Source of the DNA: Opitutaceae bacterium
GTDB taxonomy: Bacteria; Verrucomicrobiota; Verrucomicrobiia; Opitutales; Opitutaceae
Direction: 5' to 3'
Length of the DNA stretch: 47,011 nucleotides
Assembly (NCBI GenBank): GCA_005792355.1
Contig: SXSC01000351.1
Coordinates: 1 to 47,011, forward strand
This document shows positions 16,062 to 24,959 of this stretch, one piece after another (position 1 is the stretch's first letter; each line of letters starts with the position of its first letter). Under the pieces are notes generated by a model that saw nothing but the letters and a program-made list of their open reading frames with translations, was not told where the DNA came from and did not search any database. Both the position numbers and the translations under genes were made by a program.

Positions 16062-16085
16062 GGAAAAGTTTTGATCGGCCACGGG

Positions 16086-16343
16086 TCACCACGCGCGCGA
16101 GGGGCTCCACGTCCGGGCCGGCCAGATGCCGGCGTCACCGGAGGTGATGCGTCCCTCGGGCGACACGGTCGTCGCCTCACAAATCACCAAACCCGCGCCG
16201 CCCGCGGACCGGGCGCCGAGCTGCATCAACTGCCAGTCGTTCGCCAGCCCGTCGGCGGCCGAGTACCTGCACATCGGCGAGACGCCGATCCGGTTGCGCA
16301 GGTTGACCGACCGGAGCGCGAAGGGATCGAAGAGATTAGGCAT
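16086..16343 (-). pseudogene. Truncated Old Yellow Enzyme (NADH:flavin oxidoreductase)
   Basis: From the ATG at 16343 the protein starts MPNLFDPFALRSVNLRNR, then VSPMCRYSA and LVICEATTVSPEGR, a clear match to the N-terminus of YqjM-type Old Yellow Enzymes, which are about 350 aa long. After SGDAGIW (about 16125) a frameshift occurs: the next frame reads DVEPLARVVTR, as expected for the family. Homology stops about 16083, against the nitroreductase leader. Only about 85 of 350 residues remain, without the catalytic core, so the gene is dead. Confidence 0.88.
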
Positions 16344-16403
16344 GCAGCCGCAGACTAGAGCTGACCGGCGGAATTTCGCAAACACCGGCGCGACCAACGG
16401 GCT

Positions 16404-17375
16404 TCATGCGCGGTCATCCTGGGTTCCCCAGCGCTGAGCCAGCAAGCCGCAGACGATCAGTTGCAACGGATGATAAATCATAATTGGCAGGAGAATCAGG
16501 CCGAGTCCGGGCTGCGCGCCGAAAATCAATTTCGCCATGGGCACCCCGGCCGCGAGGGTTTTTTTCGAACCGCAGAAAATCGCCACGATGCGATCCTCGC
16601 GCGAAAAGCCCAGCACCCGCGAGCAGGATGACGTGATCACCATCACCAGCGCCAACAGCGCGACACAGACGAGCGACACCAACGCGAGTTGTCCCACGCC
16701 GTGACCCGACCAGACGCCCTCTTTGAACGAGTCGCAAAACGAGGTGTACACCAGCAGCAAGATGGTGAGCCGATCGACCACACTAAGGCGCGCCTTGTGG
16801 CGTTGCACCCACGCGCCGAACCACGGTCGCAGCAACTGGCCCACCACGAGCGGCAGGACCAGCCACCGCAACAAATCGAGTATCACGGAGCCAATCGGTT
16901 GCGTCTGCCCCGTGCTCTTGATCGCCCACGCGACCCAGAGTGGCGTCAGAACCACGCCGATCAGGCTCGAAAAAGTGGCGTTGAAGACCGCGCCGGCGAC
17001 GTTCCCTCGTGCGGTCGCGGTCATCGCCACCGAGGATGAAACCGTCGACGGCAGCGCACACAGGAAGAACACCCCGAGGTTGAGTTCCGGCGCGATGCGA
17101 CCGGCCAGCAGGACCGTCAAGCCCACCCCCACCAGGGGAAAAAGCAAAAACGTGCACGCTTGCACGACACTGTGGAGCCGCCAGTTCAGCACCCCCGCCC
17201 GCAGCGCGGCGAACGAGAGGGCGAGACCGTGGAGCAAGAAGAGCAGCGCCACGCCTGCTTTCGTCAGCAGTTCGGGCTGCAGCCAGCCACCCGCCGCTCC
17301 CGGCCCGGGCAAAGCCCACGCCAGCGCGGTGACGGCGATCATGCCGAGGAGAAACCAATCGGGTTTGAACTTCAT
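16404..17375 (-). CDS. SBF-like (bile acid:sodium symporter family) transporter
   Basis: 323 aa, almost wholly hydrophobic, with about 9-10 membrane helices. It fits the SBF-like branch (SLC10A7/YfeH type): the LFLLHGLALSF segment after the second helix and FFLCALPSTVSSSVAMTATARGN in the middle. The second motif is the crossover region near the sodium and substrate site. The substrate is unknown; bile acid itself is unlikely in such a bacterium. It lies just 3 bp after murJ on the same strand. Confidence 0.87.
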   Translation of the reverse strand: MKFKPDWFLLGMIAVTALAWALPGPGAAGGWLQPELLTKAGVALLFLLHGLALSFAALRAGVLNWRLHSVVQACTFLLFPLVGVGLTVLLAGRIAPELNLGVFFLCALPSTVSSSVAMTATARGNVAGAVFNATFSSLIGVVLTPLWVAWAIKSTGQTQPIGSVILDLLRWLVLPLVVGQLLRPWFGAWVQRHKARLSVVDRLTILLLVYTSFCDSFKEGVWSGHGVGQLALVSLVCVALLALVMVITSSCSRVLGFSREDRIVAIFCGSKKTLAAGVPMAKLIFGAQPGLGLILLPIMIYHPLQLIVCGLLAQRWGTQDDRA

Positions 17376-17378
17376 CGT

Positions 17379-18968
17379 TCAAGCAAACTTCGCGCGCACT
17401 TTCACGAGCACGGCGGCGAAATCGTCGCGACCCTCGATGCGCATCCACCAGACCAGTCCGCCGTAGACGAACACGCCGAGGCCAATCATCACCGCCAGCC
17501 CGAGCGCGTCAGCGAGTTTGCCCACCGGGGCATGGAGCGACCAGGCCCACCAGCCGCCCGCCACCACGGCGCCCATGACCGTCGCCGCCACGACGACCTT
17601 GGCCAGGTCGCGCACCACATGCTGGAAACCGAGGGACGTGCGCTTGCGCGCGAGGTGGATTTGCAGATGCACCGCCTGCACCACGACCGCCACGTTGCTC
17701 GCGATCGCCAGCCCGATCGTGCCCAGCGGCACCATCAACGCGAGGCTCAGCCCGAGGTTGACGACGAAGCTCAGCACCGCGGCCCGCACCGGTGTCGTCG
17801 TGTCTTTCTCCGCGTAGAAGGCCCGCAACACGATGTTCACAAACGACAGGAACGGGAGTCCCGCGGCGAACACGATCAGCACCGGCCGCATCGCCGCGGT
17901 GTCCCCGCCGGCAAACGCCCCGCGTTCAAACAGCACCCGGATGATTGGCGTCGCCAGCACCACGAGCCCGACCGCCGCCGGCACATTGATCACCAGAATG
18001 AGACGCATGCCCTTGCGATACGACGTGGCGAGCTGCGCCCAGTCGCCCGCCGCCGCCTGCTTGGCGATCAGCGGAAAAACCACCGTGGAAACCGCGACGG
18101 TGAACACCCCGATCGGCAGCTCCATCAGGCGCGTCGCGAGGTTCAGCACCGCCACGGCGGACTCGTTCAGCGAGAGTCCGACCAAGCGCGACACCGAGAT
18201 GTTGATCAGATAAATCGCGGAGCCGAAGAGCGTCGGCACCATCAGCCGCACGATCTGTTGAAACGGTTCGCTCATCGAAAGGTCAAAGCGCGGCTGCCAG
18301 CCTTCCCGGACCAGGGCCGCCGCCGGCACCGCCAGCTGCAGGCACCCGCCCAGCAACGCCCCGCCGCAAAGCCACAGCATCGCACCTTCGCTCGTCGCCG
18401 CCCACCCGCCGTACGCGCCACCCGCGAGCAACGTGATCATCGCGACATTCAGCCAGATCGGGGAAAGCGCCGGCTCGAGAAAACGGTTCAACGATTGCAA
18501 CGCGGCGCTGCAGACCGCCGCCAGACACACGCAGATGAGATAGGGAAACAGGATCACTCCCAGGTCCGCCGCATCCATCCAGCGCCGCACAGTGTCGGCC
18601 GCGACGCCCCACCCCGCCGCCGCACCCGCCAGCCGCGGCACCAACCAGAGCACACTCATCCCGCAGACGACCACGCTACCGCTGACGACGAACAGCCAAC
18701 TCGCGACCTGGTTGACCAAAACAAAAGCCCCGGCCCGCTGCCGCTGCTTGAGTTCCTCGTTGAGCGTCGGCACAAACGCCGCGGTCAGGGCGCCCTCCCC
18801 GAGCAGCCGGCGAAACAGGTTCGGCAGCGTGAAGGCGGTGTAGAACGCCGACGCGAGTGCCTCGATCCCGAACACCGCGGTCACCAGCATGTCACGGCCG
18901 AGCCCGAGCACCCGGGAGACCATGGTCGCCATCGCGACGACACTGATGTTTTTGAAGCTCTTCGACAC
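17379..18968 (-). CDS. murJ: MurJ lipid II flippase
   Basis: 529 aa from a GTG at 18968, which gives the usual MurJ start (SKSFKNISVVAMATMVSRVLGLGRDM); a TTG at 19004 is the other option. About 14 membrane helices. FYTAFTLPNLFRRLLGEGALTAAFVP around 50-75 is the strongest family motif and holds the arginines of the lipid II cavity. MurJ flips lipid II across the cytoplasmic membrane for peptidoglycan synthesis. It follows a minus-strand set of overlapping envelope-type genes. Also in the window are uppP and glmM, which serve the same pathway. Confidence 0.94.
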   Translation of the reverse strand: MSKSFKNISVVAMATMVSRVLGLGRDMLVTAVFGIEALASAFYTAFTLPNLFRRLLGEGALTAAFVPTLNEELKQRQRAGAFVLVNQVASWLFVVSGSVVVCGMSVLWLVPRLAGAAAGWGVAADTVRRWMDAADLGVILFPYLICVCLAAVCSAALQSLNRFLEPALSPIWLNVAMITLLAGGAYGGWAATSEGAMLWLCGGALLGGCLQLAVPAAALVREGWQPRFDLSMSEPFQQIVRLMVPTLFGSAIYLINISVSRLVGLSLNESAVAVLNLATRLMELPIGVFTVAVSTVVFPLIAKQAAAGDWAQLATSYRKGMRLILVINVPAAVGLVVLATPIIRVLFERGAFAGGDTAAMRPVLIVFAAGLPFLSFVNIVLRAFYAEKDTTTPVRAAVLSFVVNLGLSLALMVPLGTIGLAIASNVAVVVQAVHLQIHLARKRTSLGFQHVVRDLAKVVVAATVMGAVVAGGWWAWSLHAPVGKLADALGLAVMIGLGVFVYGGLVWWMRIEGRDDFAAVLVKVRAKFA

Positions 18969-19007
18969 GGCGACAGTGTGCGCGGCGCCATCGTGCCCGG
19001 GCAAGAC

Positions 19008-20180
19008 TTACCCTGCCGAGGCGCCCGGCGGCGGACCGGCCGTGCGCTCCAAGGCATCGAGCGCGGACGAGGCCGCCTCCTCGAGCTCGACCGCATCGCG
19101 CCAATCCCGCTCAAACGCCGCGCACAACACGTCGCACCGTTGCGCTTTTTTTTGACCGGGACCGAGCGCCTCGGCGAGGGCCATGCCCGCATTGCGGTAA
19201 AATGGATGCAGTGCCGGAATCAAGCGACCAAGTTCCACCGCCCGCCGTGTCACTTCGGCCGCCACAATCGGCTCACCACTCCGCGCAAGCGCGGCCCGCA
19301 AAGAGACCAGCACGTCCACCTCTCCCTCGCCGGTGGCGAAGACGAAGCGGGCCAGCGCGCCCAACTGCGCCCGGCTCTCGATGGCGTCGATCACCGGCAA
19401 CACCCGGATCCGCCGCGCGTGATGCCAGCCCGTCTGCCACCAAAGCTCCCGCGCCGCCGTCCCGAAAAACCGCCCGGGATAACAGGCCGCGAGCGCCGCC
19501 TGGGCGTCGCCCCCCGCGAGGAGCCGCCGCAGAAAGGCGGGCCATTCCCCGGCCGGGCCGGACTCGGTCTGCAGAAAGGTGAGCAACCAGACGGCCGCGC
19601 CGGAAAATTCCGGCCGCTCCGCCCCGCCGCGTGGCCAGTCGAGCAACGCGGCGATCCCGGGAGGGCTCAACCGCGCCGTCTGCAGTTTCAACGCATCCAG
19701 CTGGGCACCGATGGCTCGCGTCGCCCACCAGCCCGCGCAGGCCTCTTCGAGCCAGCGCGGTACCGCGGGCGTTTCGATCCCGCCAGTTTGGGCGACGGCC
19801 AGCCGGCTGAGGAGGCCGCGCACCAGCGCCCGGCGTAAGACCGCCTCCGATCCGGCACTCGCGTGCAGCCAGACGGAGACCACGCCGCCCGGCTCCACGT
19901 TCACCCGAAATGGCCCGGCGCCAGCCTGCTCCGCCGACGGGAGGAGCCGGACAAAGACCGGCGAAGAAAATGCCGCCGGCAGGCCCAGCGGACCCTCGAG
20001 CAACCGCCAGCCCTCCTCCGCCACCGCGGCCACTCCGTGCGCCGCCGTCGAATCGATCGCCGCGATCTCAAATCGACCGGCCGCGCTCCCCACCATCACC
20101 GGGTTGGCGTCGGCCGGGTACAGGGCGCCGACCGTCAGTCGCACCACCAGGACCAGCGCGAAAGCCCGGCCGCGGCTCAC
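19008..20180 (-). CDS. Protease-like protein without HExxH motif
   Basis: 390 aa, GTG start overlapping the upstream stop by 4 bp (GTGA). It has a signal peptide (ALVLVVRLTVGALYPADA). I do not recognise a named family. The middle reads LRRALVRGLLSRLA followed by VPRWLEEACAGWWATR. This is the layout of gluzincin peptidases, where HExxH is followed about 25-35 residues later by P-x-WLxEG-A, but here the two His and the Glu are absent. It may be an inactive peptidase used as a binding or structural protein. Predicted location is the periplasm. The neighbours (single-TM protein upstream, MurJ downstream) suggest an envelope role. Confidence 0.75.
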   Translation of the reverse strand: MSRGRAFALVLVVRLTVGALYPADANPVMVGSAAGRFEIAAIDSTAAHGVAAVAEEGWRLLEGPLGLPAAFSSPVFVRLLPSAEQAGAGPFRVNVEPGGVVSVWLHASAGSEAVLRRALVRGLLSRLAVAQTGGIETPAVPRWLEEACAGWWATRAIGAQLDALKLQTARLSPPGIAALLDWPRGGAERPEFSGAAVWLLTFLQTESGPAGEWPAFLRRLLAGGDAQAALAACYPGRFFGTAARELWWQTGWHHARRIRVLPVIDAIESRAQLGALARFVFATGEGEVDVLVSLRAALARSGEPIVAAEVTRRAVELGRLIPALHPFYRNAGMALAEALGPGQKKAQRCDVLCAAFERDWRDAVELEEAASSALDALERTAGPPPGASAG

Positions 20181-20929
20181 GGCATCGTCAGCTTAAGCGT
20201 GCTGCCCTCGATCGTCACGTTGGCCAGTTTCGCCCACGAACCCTTGATATCTTCCGGGATCGGTTGTGCGCCCAGGACCTTGTCGCGCAAATATCCCGCC
20301 ACAAAGGGCAACCGCTGGACCGGGCACGAACCCAAATAGAATTCCGTTGGTTCATAGACAAAACCGTCCCCTTTCTTGGCAAAAGTGCCGCGCGCCTGCG
20401 CCACCACCTTGAGCCCGAGATCGAGCGCATTGATGGTCACCGGCATCGCCACCTGCATCACCCCGTCGCGGATGCGGACATTGGGCGCGCCCACCGCGAA
20501 AAGCCCGCCGGCCACAGCCGCGGGTGGCGCCTCCTTCGGCGCCTCTTTTCCCTTCTCCGCCGTCTTGCCCTTGTCCGGAGCCTTGGCCTTTTCGGCCGCT
20601 TTGGCAGCCGGGGAACCCGGGGCGGCCGGAGTGGGGCTGGCGAGGGCGTTCAACTCGTCCTCTCCCACCGCGACCGAGCGGCCTTCGGCGAACGTCTTCC
20701 GCTTCGCCAGCACCTGCTTTGCCTTGGCGGCATCGCGCGAGCCCTCGAGATAGTAAACCGCCCGCTTGTCGCGATCCGCCTCCTTCGGCATCTCCTTTAC
20801 CGCGGCCACCGGCCGAAATACCAGTAAGACGGCGCCGAGCGCCACGCCTAAAACCAGGCTGAGGGCGGCGCCCAAAATGACTTCAGTCCAACTCGGGCCC
20901 TGGGCCGCACGATCAATTTTTTTACTCAT
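20177..20929 (-). CDS. Single-pass membrane protein of unknown function
   Basis: 250 aa. One membrane helix (about 17-38) near the N-terminus, then a soluble part outside. Residues about 100-138 are an Ala/Lys/Pro-rich linker. The C-terminal domain (140-250) starts LFAVGAPNVRIRDGVMQVAMPVTIN and ends WAKLANVTIEGSTLKLTMP, a beta-rich pattern that recalls lipid-binding or sigma-dependent envelope proteins, but I cannot name it. The gene overlaps both neighbours by 4 bp (FmdB-type upstream, protease-like downstream), so all three are probably translated together. Confidence 0.8.
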   Translation of the reverse strand: MSKKIDRAAQGPSWTEVILGAALSLVLGVALGAVLLVFRPVAAVKEMPKEADRDKRAVYYLEGSRDAAKAKQVLAKRKTFAEGRSVAVGEDELNALASPTPAAPGSPAAKAAEKAKAPDKGKTAEKGKEAPKEAPPAAVAGGLFAVGAPNVRIRDGVMQVAMPVTINALDLGLKVVAQARGTFAKKGDGFVYEPTEFYLGSCPVQRLPFVAGYLRDKVLGAQPIPEDIKGSWAKLANVTIEGSTLKLTMP

Positions 20930-21297
20930 GAGGATGATGGTTTCTTGGAGGCAGAGGTTGTCGCGCCCGTGGTGGCAGGCGCGGCGGTGGTGGTGGAGGC
21001 TGGCTTCGACTCAGACGTGGTTTTCGACGCAGCGGCCGGCTTCGCGTCGGGGGCGGCCTTCGCATCGGGCGCCGACTTCGCGTCCGCCGCCTTGGGCTCA
21101 CCGCCACCCGGCTTGTTCTTGTAGTCGGTGATGTAGAAACCGGTGCCCTTGAAAATCAGCCCGGCGCCCGCGCCCACCAATCGTTTCAGCTTTTTCGCCC
21201 CGCATTCGGGGCATTTCGTCAGCAGCGCGGCACTCATCAACTGAAACTGTTCGAATTCGTGGTCGCAACTCTGGCAGGCGTAATCGTAGGTCGGCAT
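20926..21297 (-). CDS. FmdB-family zinc ribbon protein
   Basis: 123 aa. MPTYDYACQSCDHEFEQFQ is the classical FmdB start; Cys8, Cys11, Cys29 and Cys32 form the zinc ribbon, then KLKRLVGAGAGLIFKGTGFY, the conserved end of the domain. From about residue 68 on it is a low-complexity tail of Ala, Lys, Ser and Thr, longer than in most members. The family is thought to act in regulation, without firm evidence. It is the first gene of the run down to the SBF-like transporter. Confidence 0.9.
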   Translation of the reverse strand: MPTYDYACQSCDHEFEQFQLMSAALLTKCPECGAKKLKRLVGAGAGLIFKGTGFYITDYKNKPGGGEPKAADAKSAPDAKAAPDAKPAAASKTTSESKPASTTTAAPATTGATTSASKKPSSS

Positions 21298-21433
21298 GAA
21301 TGGAAAACGGGGTGTTTATGGTGAGCGTCGCCGGGCTTGGCGAGTGCGGAGTAGCGGTTCCTCGCAACCGGATCGGTATCCTCGCTTGCCGGGAATGGGC
21401 CTCACTCTTCCCGAACTTGCACCCGTCTGCCGG

Positions 21434-21772
21434 TCAGCGAATGCCCTTCATCCGCGAGTGCGGCCGCTGTTTGAGCGCTTCTTCCCTCGAGGAAGCCGCG
21501 AGGCGACTGTTAATGTCCAACTTGAACTCGAAAGGAAGCGCGCGCCAGTCGACTTCCATCAAGGCGCCTTCAATCGCGTACGCCATATTCTTCGAGACGG
21601 GAATCCCCTTCTCTTTGAGGAGCTGAAACGCGCCCACACCTCCGAGCCGCTGCAAATCCTCCCGCGTCTTGACGCCAACGCGGGCCAACGCCGCGGCCGA
21701 TTTTGGTCCAAGATTGCGCAACGATGCCAACCCTGGTCCTTTTTCACTGAATCGCATCGGAATGGTTTTCAT
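21434..21772 (-). CDS. TfoX C-terminal-domain protein
   Basis: 112 aa. LRNLGPKSAAALARVGVKTREDL (about 18-40) is a helix-hairpin-helix-like segment, followed by KNMAYAIEGALMEVDWRALP (about 61-80), as in the C-terminal domain of TfoX/Sxy. The N-terminal TfoX domain is missing. In enterobacteria TfoX activates competence genes; standalone C-terminal domains have no known role. It could start at Met1 or Met6. It stands apart from both neighbouring operons. Confidence 0.82.
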   Translation of the reverse strand: MKTIPMRFSEKGPGLASLRNLGPKSAAALARVGVKTREDLQRLGGVGAFQLLKEKGIPVSKNMAYAIEGALMEVDWRALPFEFKLDINSRLAASSREEALKQRPHSRMKGIR

Positions 21773-22101
21773 CTCTTCGCTCTTGGTTGCCGAACAACCG
21801 CGATCAAACCCAACGGGGCCTGCGACTCAAGACGACACCACGGCGCCAACCGGCCTGGAGCGCCTGGTTGAACGGAGCCGCGGCGCGGCGGTGGTGGGAG
21901 CGTGCCAGGGAGGGCTGAGCCGGTTCGTCTGGAAATTTTTTCCGCCGAAAAGATCTTCCTGCCCTTTCCCGCCTCCAGCGCGGAGCGAGGGGCCGACGGG
22001 TGGACCGAAGCTCAGGAGTTCACACCCCGCCCATTCCCCAACGCGGATACCCCAACCGATGAATCTCGGAACGGTAAACCCATCCGGCAACAGCGTGAGA
22101 T
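21773..22101. other. Intergenic stretch with no recognised feature
   Basis: 329 bp between the TfoX-like gene and the stop of the metal permease gene. I see no convincing reading frame, terminator or repeat here; it presumably holds the promoter of the TfoX-like gene. Confidence 0.5.
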
Positions 22102-23013
22102 TCATGAACGCTGGACCGGAGCAGTATTCTCCCGCGACGCTGGCGGCGCCATCTCCCCGGGAGCCTCGCCCGCCGTGGCGCGCTGCCGCCGCCGCGACGC
22201 CAACAGGCCATGCTTCGGCGCGCCAAACAAGGCGGCGAGGAAAACCCCGGCCTGCAACAGCACGATGCACGCGCCCGTGGAGGCGTTGAGGAAGAAACTC
22301 AGGTAAACCCCGAGGAGACTCGAACCCACGGCGGAGGACGTCGCGATAATCAGCATCACGCCAAACCGATCGGTCAGCAGATACGCGATGCACCCGGGCG
22401 TCACGAGCATCGCGACGACCAGGATAATCCCCACCGCCTTGAGCGACACCACGATGGTCACCGCCAGCAACGAGAGCAGCAGGTAGTAAAGCCACCCGGT
22501 GCGGAGCCCGATGGTGCGCGCGTGCCCGGGATCGAAGCAGAAGAGCAGCAGGTCGCGCCGCAACGCCAGCACCACCGCCAGCGTGATTCCGGCGACGACC
22601 AGCGTGTCGCGCAAATCGCCCGGCGCGAGGCCGAGGATGTTGCCAAAGAGAATGTGATCGAGATGCAGATCGCTCTTCACCTTCGTGAACAGCACCAGCC
22701 CAAAGGCAAACAGCCCCGTGAAAACCACGCCCATCACAGTGTCCTCCTTCACCCGGCTGTTGGCCTTGATGTAGCCGGTGAGCACCGCGCAAAGCAGACC
22801 CGACGCAAACGCGCCCACCGCGAGCGGCAGCCCGGCCGCATAGGCGAGCACGATGCCGGGCAGCACCGCGTGCGAAATCGCATCGCCCATCAACGACCAG
22901 CCCTTGAGCACGAGGTAACACGACAGCACCGCGCACACCGCGCCCACCGCCGCGCCGACGATCATCGCGTCAACCAAGAACGGGTACTGGAAGGGTTCGA
23001 GGAGCCGGTTCAT
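22102..23013 (-). CDS. Metal ABC transporter permease (second of two)
   Basis: 303 aa from the ATG at 23013 (MNRLLEPFQYPF); the frame runs on upstream but without homology. About 8-9 membrane helices in the ABC-3 fold: GWSLMGDAISHAVLPGIVLAY, GVVFTGLFAFGLVL, HILFGNILGL and LLVVAMLVTPGCIAYLLTDR-like segments, the usual marks of Mn/Zn/Fe permeases such as TroD and SitD. The C-terminal 30 residues are polar and cytoplasmic. It is 43 bp after the other permease gene; the two should form a heterodimer with the ATPase. Confidence 0.93.
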   Translation of the reverse strand: MNRLLEPFQYPFLVDAMIVGAAVGAVCAVLSCYLVLKGWSLMGDAISHAVLPGIVLAYAAGLPLAVGAFASGLLCAVLTGYIKANSRVKEDTVMGVVFTGLFAFGLVLFTKVKSDLHLDHILFGNILGLAPGDLRDTLVVAGITLAVVLALRRDLLLFCFDPGHARTIGLRTGWLYYLLLSLLAVTIVVSLKAVGIILVVAMLVTPGCIAYLLTDRFGVMLIIATSSAVGSSLLGVYLSFFLNASTGACIVLLQAGVFLAALFGAPKHGLLASRRRQRATAGEAPGEMAPPASRENTAPVQRS

Positions 23014-23056
23014 CGGAAATGCCGGCGCAGCCACCGGCGGTGAATCGTCGCCTTGT

Positions 23057-23920
23057 TCACGTTGCCGCCTCCAGACTCGCCGCCCGCCGGCGGGCCCGCG
23101 CCGCCAGCAGCCCGTGTTTCCGGGCAAACACCAGCGCCACCACAAACAGCGCGCTTTGCAGCGTCACGATGCATCCGCCGGTCGAACCATCGAAAAAATA
23201 ACTCGCATACGCGCCGATCATCGAAGTGCCCACGCCCATGCCCACCGCGAGCCCGATCATTTTTCCGAAACGATCCGTCAGGAGATACGCGGTCGCTCCG
23301 GGCGTCACGAACATCGCCACGACGAGACAGGCCCCGACCGTCTGCAGGGCGGCGACCGCCGTCGCCGAGAGCAGCGTCAGCAAGGTGAAATGAAGCGCGG
23401 TCGTGTTGAGGCCGAGCGCCCGCGCCTGGTTGGCGTCGAAACAAAAAAGCAGCAGGTCGCGCCACTTCAGCCCCAGCACCACCAGCGTCACCCCGGAGAT
23501 GATCAGCACCTGCACAATGTCCGCATCGGCGATGCCCAGGATGTTCCCGAACACGATCGATCGCAGATCGATCTGGCTCGGAAAGAGCGAGATCAGCAGC
23601 AGGCCGAGCGCGAAGAACGCCGTGAACACAACCCCGATCACCGCGTCCTCGCGCAGGCGTGTCTTGGTCTTCACGAATCCCATTCCGACCGCCGCGAGCA
23701 ATCCGGTGGCAAACGCCCCCGCGGCAAACGGCAAACCCACGTAGTAGGCCACCGCCACGCCGGGCACCACCGAATGCGACAGCGCGTCGCCCATCAGCGA
23801 CCAGCCCTTCAGCGTGATGAAGCACGAGAGAAACGCGCAGACGCCGCCGATGACGGCGCTCACCAGGATCGCCTTCAGCATGTAGTCGTACTGCAGGGGG
23901 ACGAGGAGGGCCTCAATCAT
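23057..23920 (-). CDS. Metal ABC transporter permease (first of two)
   Basis: 287 aa, ABC-3 family, with motifs like its neighbour: GWSLMGDALSHSVVPGVAVAY (60% or more alike in this block), GVVFTAFFALGLLLI, SIVFGNILGI and CLVVAMFVTPGATAYLLTD. The two genes are old paralogues. It would form the membrane channel with the second permease. It sits 127 bp after the ATPase gene; that gap carries a 7-bp repeat array but no terminator that I can see. Confidence 0.93.
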   Translation of the reverse strand: MIEALLVPLQYDYMLKAILVSAVIGGVCAFLSCFITLKGWSLMGDALSHSVVPGVAVAYYVGLPFAAGAFATGLLAAVGMGFVKTKTRLREDAVIGVVFTAFFALGLLLISLFPSQIDLRSIVFGNILGIADADIVQVLIISGVTLVVLGLKWRDLLLFCFDANQARALGLNTTALHFTLLTLLSATAVAALQTVGACLVVAMFVTPGATAYLLTDRFGKMIGLAVGMGVGTSMIGAYASYFFDGSTGGCIVTLQSALFVVALVFARKHGLLAARARRRAASLEAAT

Positions 23921-23993
23921 GACATTCCGCGGAATCGCGAAATCGGTCGGCGGAAAATCCGCAAACGAAAGGGCCTGCGCCCAGTCGCGGTCT

Positions 23994-24035
23994 GGAAATG
24001 CCAGATGCCGGATGACCGCTGCCCGATTTCAAGCT
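23994..24035. repeat. Degenerate 7-bp tandem repeat, locus 3
   Basis: Six 7-mers, most ending in TG (GGAAATG, CCAGATG, CCGGATG, ACCGCTG), in the gap between the metal ATPase and permease genes. More degenerate than loci 1 and 2. Confidence 0.6.
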
Positions 24036-24047
24036 TTCCGTTTTCAC

Positions 24048-24959
24048 TCACACGTCCTCCTCTCCTTCCGCCCGTTTCTTCACCACATCCTCGTGCCCGC
24101 GGCGCTGGCTGTATTCCACGTGGCCGCCCTTGCCGATCACCAGCGGTCGCTCGTCGTCGGTGAGCAACGTGACCGTGCGACCGTCGTGCTTTTGCACCGT
24201 CGACTCGTCGAAGCGGAAATGCCGCAGCACCCCGCCAAACGCCCGCAGCAGATTCTCCTCGGTAAATACATCCGCAATCGGCCCCGCCGCCAGCACCGTC
24301 CGGTTCACCAGCACGACGTGATCGCAGAATTCCGGGACCGAGCCGAGATTGTGCGTCGACACGAGCATGATGAGCCCCTCGTCCCGCAGCTCGCGCAGCA
24401 GGTTGATGATCGCGGTCTCGGTGTTGACGTCGACGCCGGTGAACGGCTCGTCGAGCAGAATCACGCGTCCGCGCTGCGCGAGGGCGCGCGCGAGGAAGAC
24501 CCGTTTCCGCTGACCACCCGAAAGTTCACCGATCTGGCGCTCGCGAAATTCCGCCATGCCCACGCGCACCAGGCTCTCTTCCGCGATCCGCCGATCCTCC
24601 GCCCGCGGCATCCGCATGAAATTCATGTAGCCGTACCGGCCCATCATGACCACATCCCACACACTCACCGGAAAGCTCCAGTCGACTTCTTCCGCCTGCG
24701 GCACGTACGCGACGAGGTTTTGCTTGAGCGCCGCGCGCACCGGCTGTCCGGCCAAGGACACCGTGCCGGCCGCCGGCCGCACAATCCCCATGATCGCCTT
24801 GAACAGGGTCGACTTGCCGCTGCCATTGACCCCCACGAGCGCGCAAATCGAGCCGGCGGCGAGGCGGAATGACGCGTCGCGCAGGGCCACGTGGCCGTTG
24901 GCGTAGGCCACCGTCACGCCGTCGACCACGACGCTCAGCGCTGGGTCCCCCTGCGTCAT
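24048..24959 (-). CDS. Metal ABC transporter ATP-binding protein
   Basis: 303 aa from the ATG at 24959, whose codon overlaps the stop of the binding-protein gene (ATGA). Walker A GVNGSGKST at 43-51, Q-loop in AYVPQAEEVDW, signature GELSGGQRKRV, Walker B VILLDEPFTGVD and switch His in STHN are all present. QAEEVDWSFPVSVWDVVMMGRYG is typical of Mn/Fe/Zn importers (MntB/SitB/TroB). The C-terminus has about 50 extra charged residues (from GRTVTLLTDDER on) compared with short family members. Confidence 0.94.
   Translation of the reverse strand: MTQGDPALSVVVDGVTVAYANGHVALRDASFRLAAGSICALVGVNGSGKSTLFKAIMGIVRPAAGTVSLAGQPVRAALKQNLVAYVPQAEEVDWSFPVSVWDVVMMGRYGYMNFMRMPRAEDRRIAEESLVRVGMAEFRERQIGELSGGQRKRVFLARALAQRGRVILLDEPFTGVDVNTETAIINLLRELRDEGLIMLVSTHNLGSVPEFCDHVVLVNRTVLAAGPIADVFTEENLLRAFGGVLRHFRFDESTVQKHDGRTVTLLTDDERPLVIGKGGHVEYSQRRGHEDVVKKRAEGEEDV

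Noticed and set aside
17160..19838. An 892-codon plus-strand open frame across murJ
   Set aside because: Product is mostly His, Arg, Gln and Pro, typical of antisense reading of a GC-rich membrane protein gene.
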